Positions 48,335 through 60,837 are shown, counted from the stretch's first letter. The stretch is DNA of 64,000 nt from Peromyscus leucopus (GCF_004664715.2 NC_051076.1:629800-693799), one strand, 5' to 3'. A program made the numbers and translations. Notes: generated by a model from the sequence alone, not told the origin.

Positions 48335-48545
48335 TTTTTTTAAAAATTATTTTTTGACATTATGATATAATTATACCATTTCCCCTTCTCTTTCCTCCCT
48401 TCAAATTTTCCCAGATACCCCCTCCTTACTTTCTTTCAAATTCATGACTTCTTATTTTCATTAATTGTTGCTATACACATGTATACAAGTATATGTGTAC
48501 ACACAGACATTACTACATGCATAAATAGAACGTGTCAATTCTTAT
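48335..48545 (-). mobile_element. L1 3' fragment, antisense
   Basis: A T-rich stretch, the block ttccccttctctttcctccc, then ttcaaattcatgacttctta and attaattgttgctatacaca match the antisense L1 3' region. It lies tail to tail with the preceding sense element. Confidence 0.6.
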
Positions 48546-48730
48546 CCACACATTAGATTTTCCTTCAAAAACTGTAATGTGATCTGATAACAATTACTGA
48601 AGTACTAATCATTATATATGGTCCAAAATGTCAATCTGAATCTGGGTAAGTACTTATATTAACATACTACAGCCATACAAGATACTTCAATGTTGAAAAA
48701 CAGAAAAAAAGAAAGAAAGAAAGCTTGAAA

Positions 48731-48880
48731 AGTCAGGTATGGTGGCACAGGCCTTTAATCCCAGCACTCAGGAGTCAGAGGTAGGTGGATCTCTGTGAGT
48801 TCAAGATCAGGGTGGTCTACATAGTGAGCTCTAGAATAGCCAGGACAACAGACTAGAGACCCTGTCTCAACAACTCTCAG
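48731..48880 (+). mobile_element. B1 SINE
   Basis: A 'caggtatggtggcacaggcc' head, tttaatcccagcactcagga and a gagaccctgtctcaacaa end. Confidence 0.85.
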
Positions 48881-49743
48881 AAAAGACCAAATAAACAAAC
48901 AAAAGAACTCTTCAATGTACCTCCTCTAGTAACAATTTATATATGTGTACATATGAAGGGCATACACAGAATGAAAGTAAGGGGAAAAGCCACATGGTAA
49001 AATGTAGATTGATAAAATCAGGTTAATTTAAGTTATAAGAACTAGTGGGACAAGCCTAAGCTAAGGCCAAGTTTTCATAATTAATACTAAGATTCCATGT
49101 TGTTATTTGGAAGCTGGCAGCTCAAAGAAAAATTCAACTACAAACAGGGCCAGTCAGAAAACACATTGCAGCTTGGCAAGCAAACAGAATTAACTCTCAT
49201 ATGATATATGACTTAATCACCAAAACTGGCACTGCTATATTCTTTTCAATGTATTACTCTTCCCAAAAAAAAATTTTCATTTTTAACAACTCTTTATAAT
49301 CTGTAATATGCAACCCCAGCTATTTCCGGCTTTAAATGATCAGTTAACCAGATAAGACAAAAATGCATTTTAATTTATTATTCTTGATCACTCAGACATC
49401 TCATAATTTCAAAGTCATAAAATTATCATATATTTTGTCATTAGGACAAATAGTGTTATGAGTTATAGGGATAATGAATTTTCAAGTACAGTAAAATTAA
49501 TTTAGAAAAGAATATGTGAATTAATATATAACTTAAGTCAAGGGGCACTTTTGAAAAGCAGTTGTACCATGCCACAACTGGGAATAATCCAAAACAGCTG
49601 TTGAGACATTAATTATATTTTAAAGGAATTATGTTTTAATAATTAGATAATAAGGATTTGGACATGGCACATACTTTGCATCAAAATGGGTGATTCTAAA
49701 GGATTTAGGATCTTAAGTATGGTCCAAGGGTTTAAGAATTTCT

Positions 49744-49839
49744 CTTAAATTATTAATAACATTAATTAGCTGGCCATTCAGAATACTTTCCCTTAAATTA
49801 TTAACAACATTAATTATCTAGCCATTCAGAATGGCAATA
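49744..49839. repeat. 48-bp tandem duplication
   Basis: Units start at 49744 and 49792 with cttaaattattaa.aacatt and share agccattcagaat. Confidence 0.9.
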
Positions 49840-50991
49840 TTAAAACACTAGTACTAGTATTAATTAGCTTAGCCTTCATTTGATGAAAAAGATCTATTTG
49901 TTTGAGTACTCTTATGATTTCTAGGGCTTTGATTCATGAATTGTTACTAGCTTTGTTCCATCAAATATCCCTTTGAACTGATTATAAACATTTAAGGTTC
50001 TTGCCTTTTAGGAACAAACAAACAAAAACAAAATCCTCTTTGGGAACCCCTTTAGTTCATATCCAGGTTTTTTGTTTGTTTGTTTGTTTTTATTTTGGTT
50101 TGGTTTTTGGTTTTGTCTGTTTTGTCTTAACAGAAATCTGCATTTCCCAACCATATGCTATTACCATATCTAAACCCTGAACAATCTGTTTTTTGCCTCT
50201 ACTCCTACAACAAACATGAGAGCATATTTCCAGTTCCCACCATACTTAGTCTATATGGTACTTAGTCTAAATGGCTACTCCTCAGTGAAATAGTCTCTTT
50301 CCTTGTCAGTTTACTGAACATTATGCCTTCCTAATTCTCTTCTTGTTTCTTACAGCATTGCTCCACAGGTTTCTGCAAAAGAGCATCCTACCAAGTAACT
50401 TCTTTTTTTTTTTTATCTGATATGAAGAACCAGTATAAAGTGGGGTTCTGAAAGACAGCTTTCCTACTCATAACCAACTGCTTCAGTGTCAGGACATCAG
50501 ATGTACAAAAAATGAATTTCAAAGCTTGGGATGAAGGCAACAAGGAAATCGCTGGGACAAACCTATTTAACTCTAGTATCCTAAAAGGAAGCACACAGAT
50601 CTTACAGGCTGACACCCCTGGAGTAGCAGTTCCTTCTCCTTAAATTGTTTGGTTTTATTTTCACTTAGTGAGATGCACAGTAACTCCTTTCAATGCTCCA
50701 CCACCAAACAGTAACTTAACTTTGAATGAGCAACTGTGGTTCTTATAAACTAATAAGTTTCTTGATTGCCACCTCTCTCGTTGTTGCCAATACACACGGG
50801 TATTTTTAGCTTTATGATGAACTTTAGGGTGCATCCTTACCCCTTGAGAAAATTACTAAATTCAAACATCTCTCAGATCCTCTTCCTACTCCCCTCCCTT
50901 AAAGTGGGCCACAGAAGAATTCTGAGGTGGGACATGAACCTGCCACTCCAGAGGTGCCTGCCCTGGCCCAGAAGGAAAGGGAGCTGCTTAC

Positions 50992-51110
50992 CTCTGCAGA
51001 CAGACACGCACGCGCCTAGTGCCCAGCTTCGCTTGGTTCACTAGTCTATCAGAGACAAATGACCGGCATTTCCTCATCCTGCTCGCAGACCAAACTGGCT
51101 GCACGGCTGT
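50992..51110 (-). other. Candidate 5' noncoding exon or start region of KIAA0825
   Basis: On the minus strand a CpG-enriched block (several CpGs between about 51009 and 51110, unlike the CpG-poor surroundings) ends in TCTGCAGAG followed by GTAAGCAG, a near-perfect donor at 50992/50991. Joining it to the acceptor at 38717 would give AG-A-ATGG, with A at -3 and G at +4 around the start codon, a favourable context. There is no transcript evidence and the 5' boundary is unknown. A second consensus donor (GCAG|GTAAGA) at 45937/45936 lacks any CpG enrichment. Confidence 0.25.
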
Positions 51111-52562
51111 CCATAAAACACAAACTTGCCACTCCCTCCACTCTTGGTCTCTGAAAGCTCTCATTTCATTTCAACTTGTATTATACGATATGAAATGTTG
51201 TCCATTATTAATTTGCCTTTTATTAAAGGTAGCCATAAATGCAAAACTAATAAAACGAAAGAAAGCAGTATTCCCTCCATACCTATTTCTTACTTTAAAC
51301 ATGTTTACTGAGCATTGGCAGATTAAACTACTGCTGTTTTTGGTCATTTTCCTTTAATAGATTTATTGTGTTCGCCTGCTCTGTACTTCATTTATTTATG
51401 CTTTATTTATATTTACAGTATTTTCTGCAGAGACTTTACAAAAATTTCTGGTCCACATTGCATAATTTCAAAAATCTTACTTCCTCTTTTATGGAACTGT
51501 CTCTCTGCTACTCACTCACGGTGGAGTTCTAAGTCCTCTTTTTTGCTCTACATGCCTTCACTAGTAACTTCTTTCAGTTGTCCTCATCGTGCTGATGGTC
51601 CAAAGACTGTAGCTGTCTCTAGTCCTTCAACAGAAATTTTCAAGCATTTACACCAAATAATTGTACTAGATAGTTGTCTAGATCTAAACCAACTCAAACT
51701 AATTTCCTTGAAGTCGCTTCTCTTCCTACATTACAGGCATATCACCTACATAATGTCTCTGTCCTTTGCCCTTATATCTTAAATTAGGCATCAAAAATCA
51801 ATCAGCCTGTTTTTTTTAATGGTCTTAAGAATGGTTTTTATATCATGAATGTGTTGTTTAAAAAGATAAAATAGAAAGCAAAGCAAAACAAAGTGAATAT
51901 GCCACAAAGCTGTATATGGTGCAAGTTCTAAAGTATTTGCTATCAGCTGTAATAGAAAAACTTACTCAGTTCTCTCTTAAATGGTCACTGAGTAGTCTCA
52001 AGATTTATTTCTCCCTCTGTCTTGTTCTAATTATCCAAAAGTTAGCTGCTATTTCATGCAGGAAACAAAGGAAGAACTTTACATCTGGCATCACTGATTT
52101 TTACCTCTGAATATAACAATTATTTGGGTTTTGTTCTCTTTTTTTCTTTCTGGCAGAGAGCACAAATACCTGAGTGTCTTTTGTTATTCATGCCGGAATT
52201 TCTTCCAGCGAGGTGACTCTTGATAGACCCCAGTAGGTTTGAGAATGGGACTATCCACCAGAGGAACAAGTGGCTTGGCACTTTCAGCTCCCCATTTTCT
52301 CCTATTCTCTTCCACCTCCAAGGATGATAAATGTATGTTAAATTGAGTTCAGTCACCCATAGCTAAGAATTTAATCAATCATGCCTATAGAATGGCATAG
52401 ATGTTCAGGGAGCTGTCAGGGTGAATAAGATATCCATGTCGAGAAGGTAGCATGCCTAGGGAACACATAGAAACTGTGACACAATCCTCATCATTATTTT
52501 TATCATAGTTACCTTTTTCATTTGTCCATTACCAGGTTGTATCCTTTTTGATCATTACAAGC

Positions 52563-52905
52563 TATATTAGTTACTTTTCTCATTAATACAACAAATTACC
52601 AGATAAAGAAAACTTAGGGGAAGAAAATCTTTACTTGGATTGCGGGGATATGGTCCATCCTCGTAGGAAAAGGATGGGGGCTGGAGCATGAGGTAGCGCA
52701 GAGAGAGATAAATGCTGGTGCTCAGCTCCCCATCTCCTTTGCTTTTATTCAGTTAGGAGCCCCAGTCATAGATGGCTCTTCCCTACTTAATTAAATCTCT
52801 CTAGAAATGGCATCACAGACACACCCAGAAATGTGTCCCTTAGGTGATTCATGGGACATTTGTTATTGGAACTTTTGCATTTCAATTTGGCTGTGCTGAA
52901 GTATG
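52563..52905 (+). mobile_element. Rodent interspersed repeat, family not assigned
   Basis: It has 'tattagttacttttctcatt', gagagagataaatgctggtg, ctctctagaaatggcatcac and 'cccttaggtgattcatggg', which I recall as a common rodent repeat. Related sequence occurs at 62505-62830. Confidence 0.5.
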
Positions 52906-52939
52906 GGTCATCTGGAATTACCACAGGTAACATGTGAAC

Positions 52940-53690
52940 TAAGGGAAGTTTTTTTAAGTTAAAATATTACTGTATCACTGCCCTCCTCCACTTTTTTTCA
53001 CCCAACCTCTCCCATGAGAGCCTTCTCAAACTACTGACCATTTTTGTTATTGTTACACACACAAAAACACACCCACTGACATGCACACATTTACATATGC
53101 ATAGACATATAAGTACAACAGGTTCACTCCATTTAGTGTTAATATATACACACATGATTTCAGTGCTGACCAATTAGTATTCGCTAATCCAACTGTGTGT
53201 GTGTAGCCTTCCTTTATTGCCTGTGATTCTCTGACTGAGGGGGGTCCTTGTGTGAGTTCCCCATCTGTGTCAGCATGTTTATCCTGTTGTGCTTGTCCAG
53301 GCACCGTACTACTAAGGTAACAGAGATGTGTGTACACATACATAGTTTAAGTGAAGTTATGCCACTTGGGCTGACAGTGCCCCTTCAAGAGCCATGGACT
53401 TTTTAGCAAAAAACTCCGGTACCAGGCTTGAAAAACTCCCTTTCAACAGATGTGGGTCATTACAGAAAACCACTACTAGCTAAAATGCCAAGAGCAACTG
53501 GTGGGCGTGTACTCGGTCCCAGTTGATATGTCAACACAAATCCTGCACCTAAAGGTTCTGGGAACATTGCTGAAGAAGGGCGGAAAGAGTCCAAGAGCCA
53601 AAGGACCAGGAAATGTGCTGTGAGAATCTGTCTCCTAGAAACAACATGAACTAAGGGAAGTCTTAAGGGACATGCTAAACTCTAGGCCGT
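52940..53690 (-). mobile_element. L1 3' fragment, antisense
   Basis: A pyrimidine-rich left end, gtcattacagaaaaccacta, aaatcctgcacctaaaggtt and ccaaaggaccaggaaatgtg match the segment at 33240-33825 in order. Confidence 0.55.
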
Positions 53691-55157
53691 CAATATTAGA
53701 ATGAAACTGAACTGATTTGCAGGACACCCAATTTGTGTTGCCTTTGAATATGGGCACTTGGATTCTTATTTTATAATTTTATCTGATATTTCACTACTCT
53801 GGGGGTTTCACACAATGCATAGCATGACTAGTCTTTTTATTTGATAGATACTTCTTCCTATTTATTTATATCTGTCTACTCTCCTTGATACCTTAAAATA
53901 GTCTTCTGGATTAGATTACCTCAACTAAGGATGTTTTCAGTAGAACATAATATCTATAGAAGGTATTTATCCTATCATGTAGATTATTTAAAGGAAGCAT
54001 ATATAAATATAGTAATAGAATTAGTGTATTATGTTTAAACAGAAAAGGGGTATCTAAAATTGTGAACTGAGTCAATTTGAATAAATTAAATTTTTTAAAC
54101 ATCTTTTAAAAATATATCTTTAGTGAAATCGGAATTTAACACTTAAGCTATCAAATAAAAGTTAAAGGTAAAACCTCCAAGCTCTTCCTGGTTTCCATCC
54201 ATAAATAAAGAAAATAAGAAAAAAATAACTTTAAGGATTTGTCTGATTTTAAATACTGTGATCTACCTCTTTAATAGTTAATATTGTGTTTCACAGCCTT
54301 GGCAGTATACTTTTAATTATATAGTTCAATGGAAGGACGATTCACTGATGGTTAAAACAAAATCATATGAAGCAACTTGAAAATATATTAAAAAAGCCAT
54401 CAGTGAATATAAGTGTTGGATGTCTTCATGTTAAATCTAAAATCCTCCACTAAACTTGCTTTTTACTTTATTGGCTGCATAACATATCCCAACAGTGAAT
54501 CTATCATATCAACATAGTCATCATGATGCAAGCTGCGAATAATAGACAGTGTCAGTGTCAATTTCTCTTTCTCACATTTGCTTCCTTCACTTCATCTGAT
54601 TTTAATAATCCCTGTCAAGCCACAAACCGTCCAAATTATGCTCATGACACAGAAGCTTTCAAGGAGCAGACAGAATCTCAACTTTCATTTAGCAACTACA
54701 AAAGAAAGCTGTCCAGCTGGACAAATATTATTTCCACACTTGACAATCTCTACAGTTGAGCATGCATTTTAATTTGAACTAAACCTGCCAAGAGTTTGAT
54801 AGGAGCTTCTTGTTTAGTGTAGACTGACTCCTAGGATTAGCAGACCAATGACTGGAACTGTGTGAAAGCACTGCACCCAGCTTTTACCTGCTGCAAGACA
54901 AATCACATCCAAAGCTTAGGGACTGAGACCAAACATACAACTGATGTGTAGACATTGAATATAGGGGAAAACTTCCTATATTAGGACCTTTAATTACTAA
55001 ATGAAGTCTAACTGTACAGAACATATTCTTGATTCAGGTTTTTGAAATCTAACCATAATAATTAAACTTGAAAGCAGTTAAAATTTTACTCAAAGATTCC
55101 ATTGGCAAACATATTCTAATGATGAATTCTGAAGTGATTTTAAAAATAATTTTAGAA

Positions 55158-55236
55158 TGGTAGGATATATCTCAGTGGTGGAGTATTTGCCTAGGATATG
55201 CAAGGCCCTGGGTTCAATCCCCAGCAGTTGCAAAAA
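55158..55236 (+). mobile_element. ID SINE
   Basis: A 'gtaggatatatctcagtggt' head, cctaggatatgcaaggccct, gggttcaatccccagcag and an A-rich tail; well preserved. Confidence 0.82.
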
Positions 55237-55417
55237 CAAAACCACTGCGACCACCAACAGTAATTGCTTTGGAACTGATTCCACTGAAAGTCAACTTACT
55301 AGAAATATGTTATTGACAAGATACCAAAATGCCATTCTTTATTAATCACTATGCCCTGCAAACACAATATAAAATTTCAAAAAAAAAAAATCACAGTAAA
55401 AATTATCATACAAAAGA

Positions 55418-55610
55418 TAGGGAAGACTCAGTTGGTAAAGTGCTTGCCAAGCAAGCATGAGAACCTGAGTTCCATCCTCAGCACTGACATAAAAAACTGG
55501 AGGGGCGGAGCGTGGGTGGGTGCGGTGGGGCGGAGGAGGTGGTGTATGTATGTGATCTCCATGCTGCAAAGGTGAGGACAGAATAATCCATAGGGCTTGC
55601 TTTTAATCGT
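55418..55610 (+). mobile_element. tRNA-derived SINE (B2/B3-related)
   Basis: It has agactcagttggtaaagtgc and gcatgagaacctgagttcca, followed by an unusually G-rich stretch at about 55500-55545. Confidence 0.6.
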
Positions 55611-56457
55611 GGAACTACTGCTTTAATATTTAATATTTTGTTACACAGCCTTGGTAGTTTACTTTTTAATCCTACAGTTCAATAAAAGGATAATTAATTC
55701 ACTGATAGTTAATAGAAATTCATATGAAGTAACTTAAAAATCCATTTGGAAGAATTGGCAAGCTCTAGGTTAGTGAAAGACTCTGTCTCAAAAAAGTAAC
55801 ATAGGGAGAATTAAGGAAAACACTTTACTTCAACCCTTAATCTCCAACACCTATGAACAAACATGAACACACACAAATGACAAAAGACCTGCAAAGGAAC
55901 ATTAGAATGAGTTATTGTGTAAAACTATATGAAGGAGTATTATCTCTTTGAAGTTTTGTTTATTGAATATACTTAACAGTTTTAAACTATATTTCTGGGA
56001 ACATTTCAAGGCCCAAATTTCTTCTAAACTTCAGGGACCACACAAATGTCTCATGGCAGTCCTTCCTTGAACTTGTAAATCCAGACTGTTCTCCCAGTGG
56101 GAACCCACTGTCTTTAAGACCACTCTCTTTGAACTCAATCTTGAACGCTATAAGATGGCCTTAGAAGCTCCTTTTCTAAAAGCACTGACTAGGCCTGGAA
56201 GTGCCTAGTAAGCCACTTTTGGACAAAAGCTTGGCTTGTCTGTCTTAATCTTGCTCTATCTTCTGGCTACCTTGAACTGTGAGATGTATTCCTACTCAAT
56301 TCCTGTTTGAAACACAGTAATCAATTAGGGGTGTTTTGTATTAATCTGGTAATTATCTCTCTTTAAACCTGAAAGCACCAAGGTAAGAGTAGCTAAAATA
56401 ACTTTTATATTTGCAAATATAGCATAATTAACAGATTGCTGTCCAGTAACTTTTTCC

Positions 56458-56655
56458 ATTGTTTTCTGAGACAGTCTCATGTAGGCCAGGAAAACTTCAA
56501 TTTTGCTATGTAGCTAAGAACAACCTTGATCTTACAATACTCACGTGCTGGGATTAAAAGTATTTGCATGCCATCATACATACACAGTGCTGGGGACTGA
56601 AACACAGGCTTTGTGCATGCTGGTCTCAAGCACTCTTCTGACATAGATCTCCAGC
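56458..56655 (-). mobile_element. B4-type SINE
   Basis: Antisense B1-like (tctgagacagtctcatgtag, cgtgctgggattaaaagta) is followed by antisense ID-like sequence (agtgctggggactgaaacac, cactcttctgacatagatct). Confidence 0.7.
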
Positions 56656-57518
56656 CAACCGCCAGCTTTCACATTCTGTTTAATACCAGAACATGCTTAG
56701 AAGTCACCAGTAATTGCCTTAACCTGAAGAAACTAAAGCCACCTTGCCTTTTTGAATTGTCCTTTTCTGAGTCATTTTCTCTGCAGTCACCTTTGATTCC
56801 AAGAATAATGGGTCTCATAGATAAATGTGATTAGTGAAGAATAACTAAAGGCAGTAGTAATTTCCTTACCCTGGAGGAGGCTGCAGGGTGACACAATCTG
56901 ACAGAGACTGCTGGACCATACATAGTCCTTTCTCTGTCCAGCCTTTTTTTTTTGTTAGCTTCTGGTAGCAGAGGTTCAGAATGCAGGGCCCTTTGCTCCC
57001 AGTGTGGTCACACACTAGTAAACTCTATGTGTTTGTTGGGACAAGTGGCCGCCTGTGTTTGTCTGTGGTGGCACCCCTGAAAGCCCTTCTGCAAATCTAG
57101 ACTGGCAACACTCACTTTCTCTGAGCAGCTTCTTTTCTTTCCATCCCTTTGGGTCCAATGATTGGACAATTTCATCCTCCTCCATGTTGCTGTTATAGTG
57201 GAACTCCTGTTCTAGCTATTCGACTCAAGAGAGCTGAATAATCGAGAGTGATTCACTCTCTTGGATAAACGACAGGTACCTCAACCTTAACAAAACTTAA
57301 TCTTACTATGATCTTTCTCAAACATTTTCTTCATCTTGAGGTACCTCTAATAACAATACAGTCACATGTCTCAGACTTGCCTATCATATCCAACTGGGCT
57401 CTATAAACTCTAAGTCCATTTGGACTGGTGGATCATTTTCCTTATTCTCCACATTTTGTAGAGTATTACTTTCAAACTCATACTTTCTTCTGGACCAGAA
57501 ATGATCTTTTTAAGACAG

Positions 57519-57561
<43 letters not shown>
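57519..57561. repeat. Poly(A) run
   Basis: Forty-three A residues, placed upstream of a 5'-truncated B2 rather than at its 3' end. Confidence 0.95.
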
Positions 57562-57563
<2 letters not shown>

Positions 57564-57740
57564 AACCCAGGTTCAATACCCAGAATTCACACGGCAACTC
57601 ACAACTGTCTGTAACTCCAGTTCAAGGAGATCCAATACCCTCTTTTGGCCTCCATGGGACACAGACATGCACATAATGCAAATTGATAAATATGCTCACA
57701 AAATATTCAAACGTGTTATAAGAGAAATAAATTTAAATAT
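57562..57740 (+). mobile_element. B2 SINE, 5'-truncated
   Basis: It begins inside the element (cccaggttcaatacccagaa), continues ctgtctgtaactccagttc and ccctcttttggcctccatgg, and ends in an A/T-rich tail. The tRNA-like head is replaced by the A run. Confidence 0.78.
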
Positions 57741-57894
57741 TTTTAAAAGAAATGTAGTCTGGTATAAACATGCAGCCACCATTTAGAAAAGGAGACAGAT
57801 GGTTCAGAAGGAAAGGATAACTCAAACACCACAGAATGATAACAATCTATTATATAAACCAGGAATTTTTGAAATTAAAAAGTAGAACTAGAAA

Positions 57895-58192
57895 TAATTT
57901 AAATATATTTTTTGTTTATTTATTTATTTATTTTTTTCATTTTACACACCAACCACAGTTCCCCCTGCCATTTCTCCTCCCAATTCCCCACCTACCCCCA
58001 GGTCCCCAGTCACCCACCTCCCATTTACACCTTCAAAAGGGTAAGGGCTCCATGGGGAGTCAGCAAAGCCTGGTAGAGTCAGGTGAGGCAGGAACAAACC
58101 CCTCCCCCTGCACCAAGGCTGAGCAAGGTGTCCCACCATAAGGAATGGGCTCCAAAAAGCCAGCTCAAGCACCAGAGATAGATCCTGATACA
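57895..58192 (-). mobile_element. L1 fragment, antisense
   Basis: A TTTA-rich left end, acacaccaaccacagttccc, 'gagcaaggtgtcccaccata' and atgggctccaaaaagccagc match an antisense rodent L1 segment. Confidence 0.6.
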
Positions 58193-58302
58193 TTTAAATA
58201 TAATTTTTAAATGTATATATTAACATAAAAAATTCTATAATTTGCCATATTTGTCTACCTTATAATAATTATATTAAGGATTGCTTTAAAAATGATATTC
58301 CT

Positions 58303-58415
58303 TTCTGGGTGGGGTAACAGCTGTAACCTTATAACTTGGAAAGTTAAGGCAGGAGGATTCTGAGTTCAAGGCCAGCCTGGGCTGTGCAGCAAGACCTTGT
58401 CTCAAAAGCCCAGCA
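58303..58415 (+). mobile_element. Old B1-like SINE
   Basis: It has 'gttaaggcaggaggattctg', 'caaggccagcctgggctgtg' and gaccttgtctcaaaa. Confidence 0.7.
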
Positions 58416-58828
58416 TCAAAACAAACAAACAAAAAAGACACAAAATATTCATGTTTTAAAAAGCTATTTTTTTCTCTATAAAGAAAAATGTTTGTTCCTA
58501 TAATAAAAGCATATAGACAAATGACTATTGACAAATTTCCATGATATTATTTTATATTTTGTGTTAGTCAGGACCAAATGTATGGCTTTATACATGGTAG
58601 ACATAAAACTGTACCTCCAGCCACCCTTTTAGTATATTTTAATCTTTTGTTAGCAGTGTATCTGTTACACACAAATATATTTCTAATGAATGCAAATCTT
58701 ATTTTAATGATTATTTTATTTTTATATTTTTTCAAGCTGCATTTTATGGCTAAAAAACTTTAAACTGTTGATAACTTCAAATGACTCCTACATGAATAAT
58801 AAATATGTCATTTAAGATTTTGTTTGTA

Positions 58829-58861
58829 GTTGTGTGTGTGTATGTGTGTGTGTGTGTGTAT
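58829..58861. repeat. (TG)n microsatellite, imperfect
   Basis: About 15 TG-type units with a single TA interruption near the middle and another at the end. Confidence 0.9.
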
Positions 58862-59022
58862 ACAAATACATAGAGGGCTCAGAAGAAGATGTTTGATTCC
58901 CTGGAGCTGGAGTTACAGAACAGGTAGTCATGAGCTCCCCAATGTAGGTATAAAGAACTGATCTCAGGTTCTCAGCAAGAGTACCAAGAGACCTTAACCT
59001 CTGACTTATCTCTCCAGCCCTG
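58862..59022 (-). mobile_element. B2 SINE
   Basis: The plus strand reads ttccctggagctggagttac, 'agaactgatctcaggttctc' and ctgacttatctctccagccc, antisense B2; the TG run belongs to its tail side. Confidence 0.8.
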
Positions 59023-59034
59023 ATTCATATTTTA

Positions 59035-59148
59035 ATTTTTTTTTGGAGATAAGGTCTTAAAATATAGTCTAAGCTGAACTTGAACATTTGAATCGCTTCT
59101 TCAGCTTTCCAAATCTGGGGACACAGATATGCATCACCACGTCCTGCT
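59035..59148 (-). mobile_element. Old B1-like SINE, split by a younger B1
   Basis: The T-run, 'ggagataaggtcttaaaata' and gatatgcatcaccacgtcct form a diverged antisense B1. A young B1 is inserted immediately to its right. Confidence 0.55.
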
Positions 59149-59160
59149 AAAGGAATATAT

Positions 59161-59343
59161 ATATATATATTTTTTTGTTTTGTTTTTTGGTTTTTGGTTT
59201 TTCGAGACAGGGTTTCTCTGTGTAGCTTTGCGCCTCTCCTGGGACTCACTTGGTAGTCCAGGCTGGCCTCGAACTCACAGAGATCTGCCTGGCTCTGCCT
59301 CCCGAGTGCTGGGATTAAAGGCGTGCGCCACCACCGCCCGGCT
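59161..59343 (-). mobile_element. Young B1 SINE with perfect 13-bp target-site duplication
   Basis: The plus strand has ttcgagacagggtttctctg, tgtgtagctttgcgcctctc and ggcgtgcgccaccaccgccc, a near-consensus antisense B1 of the cricetid type. Identical taaaggaatatat copies flank it at 59148-59160 and 59344-59356. Confidence 0.94.
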
Positions 59344-59644
59344 TAAAGGAATATATTTTAAATTAGAAAATGTTTTTCCCAGGTTTAAGACATCCTAATA
59401 AATTTATTAAGCATCAGGAATCATCTCAATGTTAATTTGGTAATAAAATACATACTATTTTAGCTCAGTCTTTGCTTCTTTTTCTTTTTTTCCCTCTATG
59501 CTGCATACCTTTCTTTGGCCAACAGCTTTTAAAAAACATAAAAAGATAAGACACATCAAATAAAGATGGTAATTGAGAATGTTTTACAAGTTTTAATTTC
59601 ACTAAGTTGTAAGCTGTTGTTTTTAACTAAGACTCTTTCGTTCA

Positions 59645-60065
59645 ATTTTACCAATAAAGAGTCAGGAGCCAGATGCTGGAGTAAAAACCTGCTAGACAGA
59701 GAGGCAGAGAAAGCACCCACCTGCTTCCTCCTCCATCAATGTCCGAGAGAGCTTTCTCCTACACCATTTCAAGCAAAAACTCCTCCAACAGGATGTCCCT
59801 CCCCTCTACTTCCTGTCTGTCTCTCTCTTTCTCTGTTCTACCAACTTTCTCTTACTCTTTATAGTTATTTCTTGTCAAATGGTTGCTTGTTCTACCGCTT
59901 GACCTATGGTTGACTTTTTTAATCCTACTTACAATAGTGAAGCAGAACGTGCTTGGATTAAATGTGTGTGCTAGGGCTGAGCCATAGCACAACTGGAAAC
60001 AGTTTTTCCAGCCAATAATGCAATCCCAGGAGTCACAGTTTGATCAAATACCCTGTAACAGTAAA
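59645..60065 (+). mobile_element. Composite LTR-like repeat, divergent member
   Basis: It starts 'accaataaagagtcaggagc' and cagatgctggagtaaaaacc, like the 16635 family start, but lacks the clear paired B1-like blocks. It ends near 'aaataccctgtaacagtaaa'. Confidence 0.48.
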
Positions 60066-60837
60066 CTTTCTCACAGAATTTCATTCCGAATCAGAATATA
60101 CTTATTCAACAATAAAAATAACTCCATTGAAATATTTCCCCTGTAAGTCTGAGTACTGATAAGCGAATTCGAGTATTTCACATTTAAAAACATCTGAGCT
60201 AACAGTAAATCTATTCAACTTTCTCTTTGATTCATTGGAACTATAATGTATGTGGTCCTACTTTGAACCCATCTTTTCTATATTTTTATTATTTTCAATT
60301 ACAAAAAATCTTCATATAAACTAAATGTTTTGTCATGAATTTTCTGAATGTTTGTGCTAAATATTTCTAATTAATGATGGAGAAATGACAGCCAAAATTT
60401 AGAGGATATATTTACAAAAAATATTTAATACCACAGTAAAACATGTACATGAGTCTGCAAAGTAATTCTTTATAGTCTCAAATACTCTAAAATTTAATGA
60501 GAAAAAAAACATACTGTGATTAAATTATTGTGCTTTTTCAACTTTGGTCTATTCAGATGATTATAAGCTTTTTACACTGTATATGTGTAACTATAGTTAA
60601 ACTTTTAAAGTATACCTTCCACTGGATTAGTTGACTATTGTGGACATTTTGTACATAGTTAGGAACTACCATGTGTATCATAACATATTCCAATGCAGCT
60701 CTAAATTAATTACAAAAATTTCTATAATGTGTTCCACAGAAATATACTTTAATATCATCAAGAAAAATGCTTCCATCATTTTGTTACTGTTGACATACAA
60801 TTTATAACAGTATTTATGACAAAATACAGAATTTCAC

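Noticed and set aside
51366..51782. Plus-strand open frame of 138 residues
   Set aside because: Low-complexity, hydrophobic and AT-driven translation without homology or splice context.
57245..57261. Short palindrome gagagtga-t-tcactctc
   Set aside because: An 8-bp stem alone in 64 kb is expected by chance and has no flanking hairpin features of a small RNA gene.
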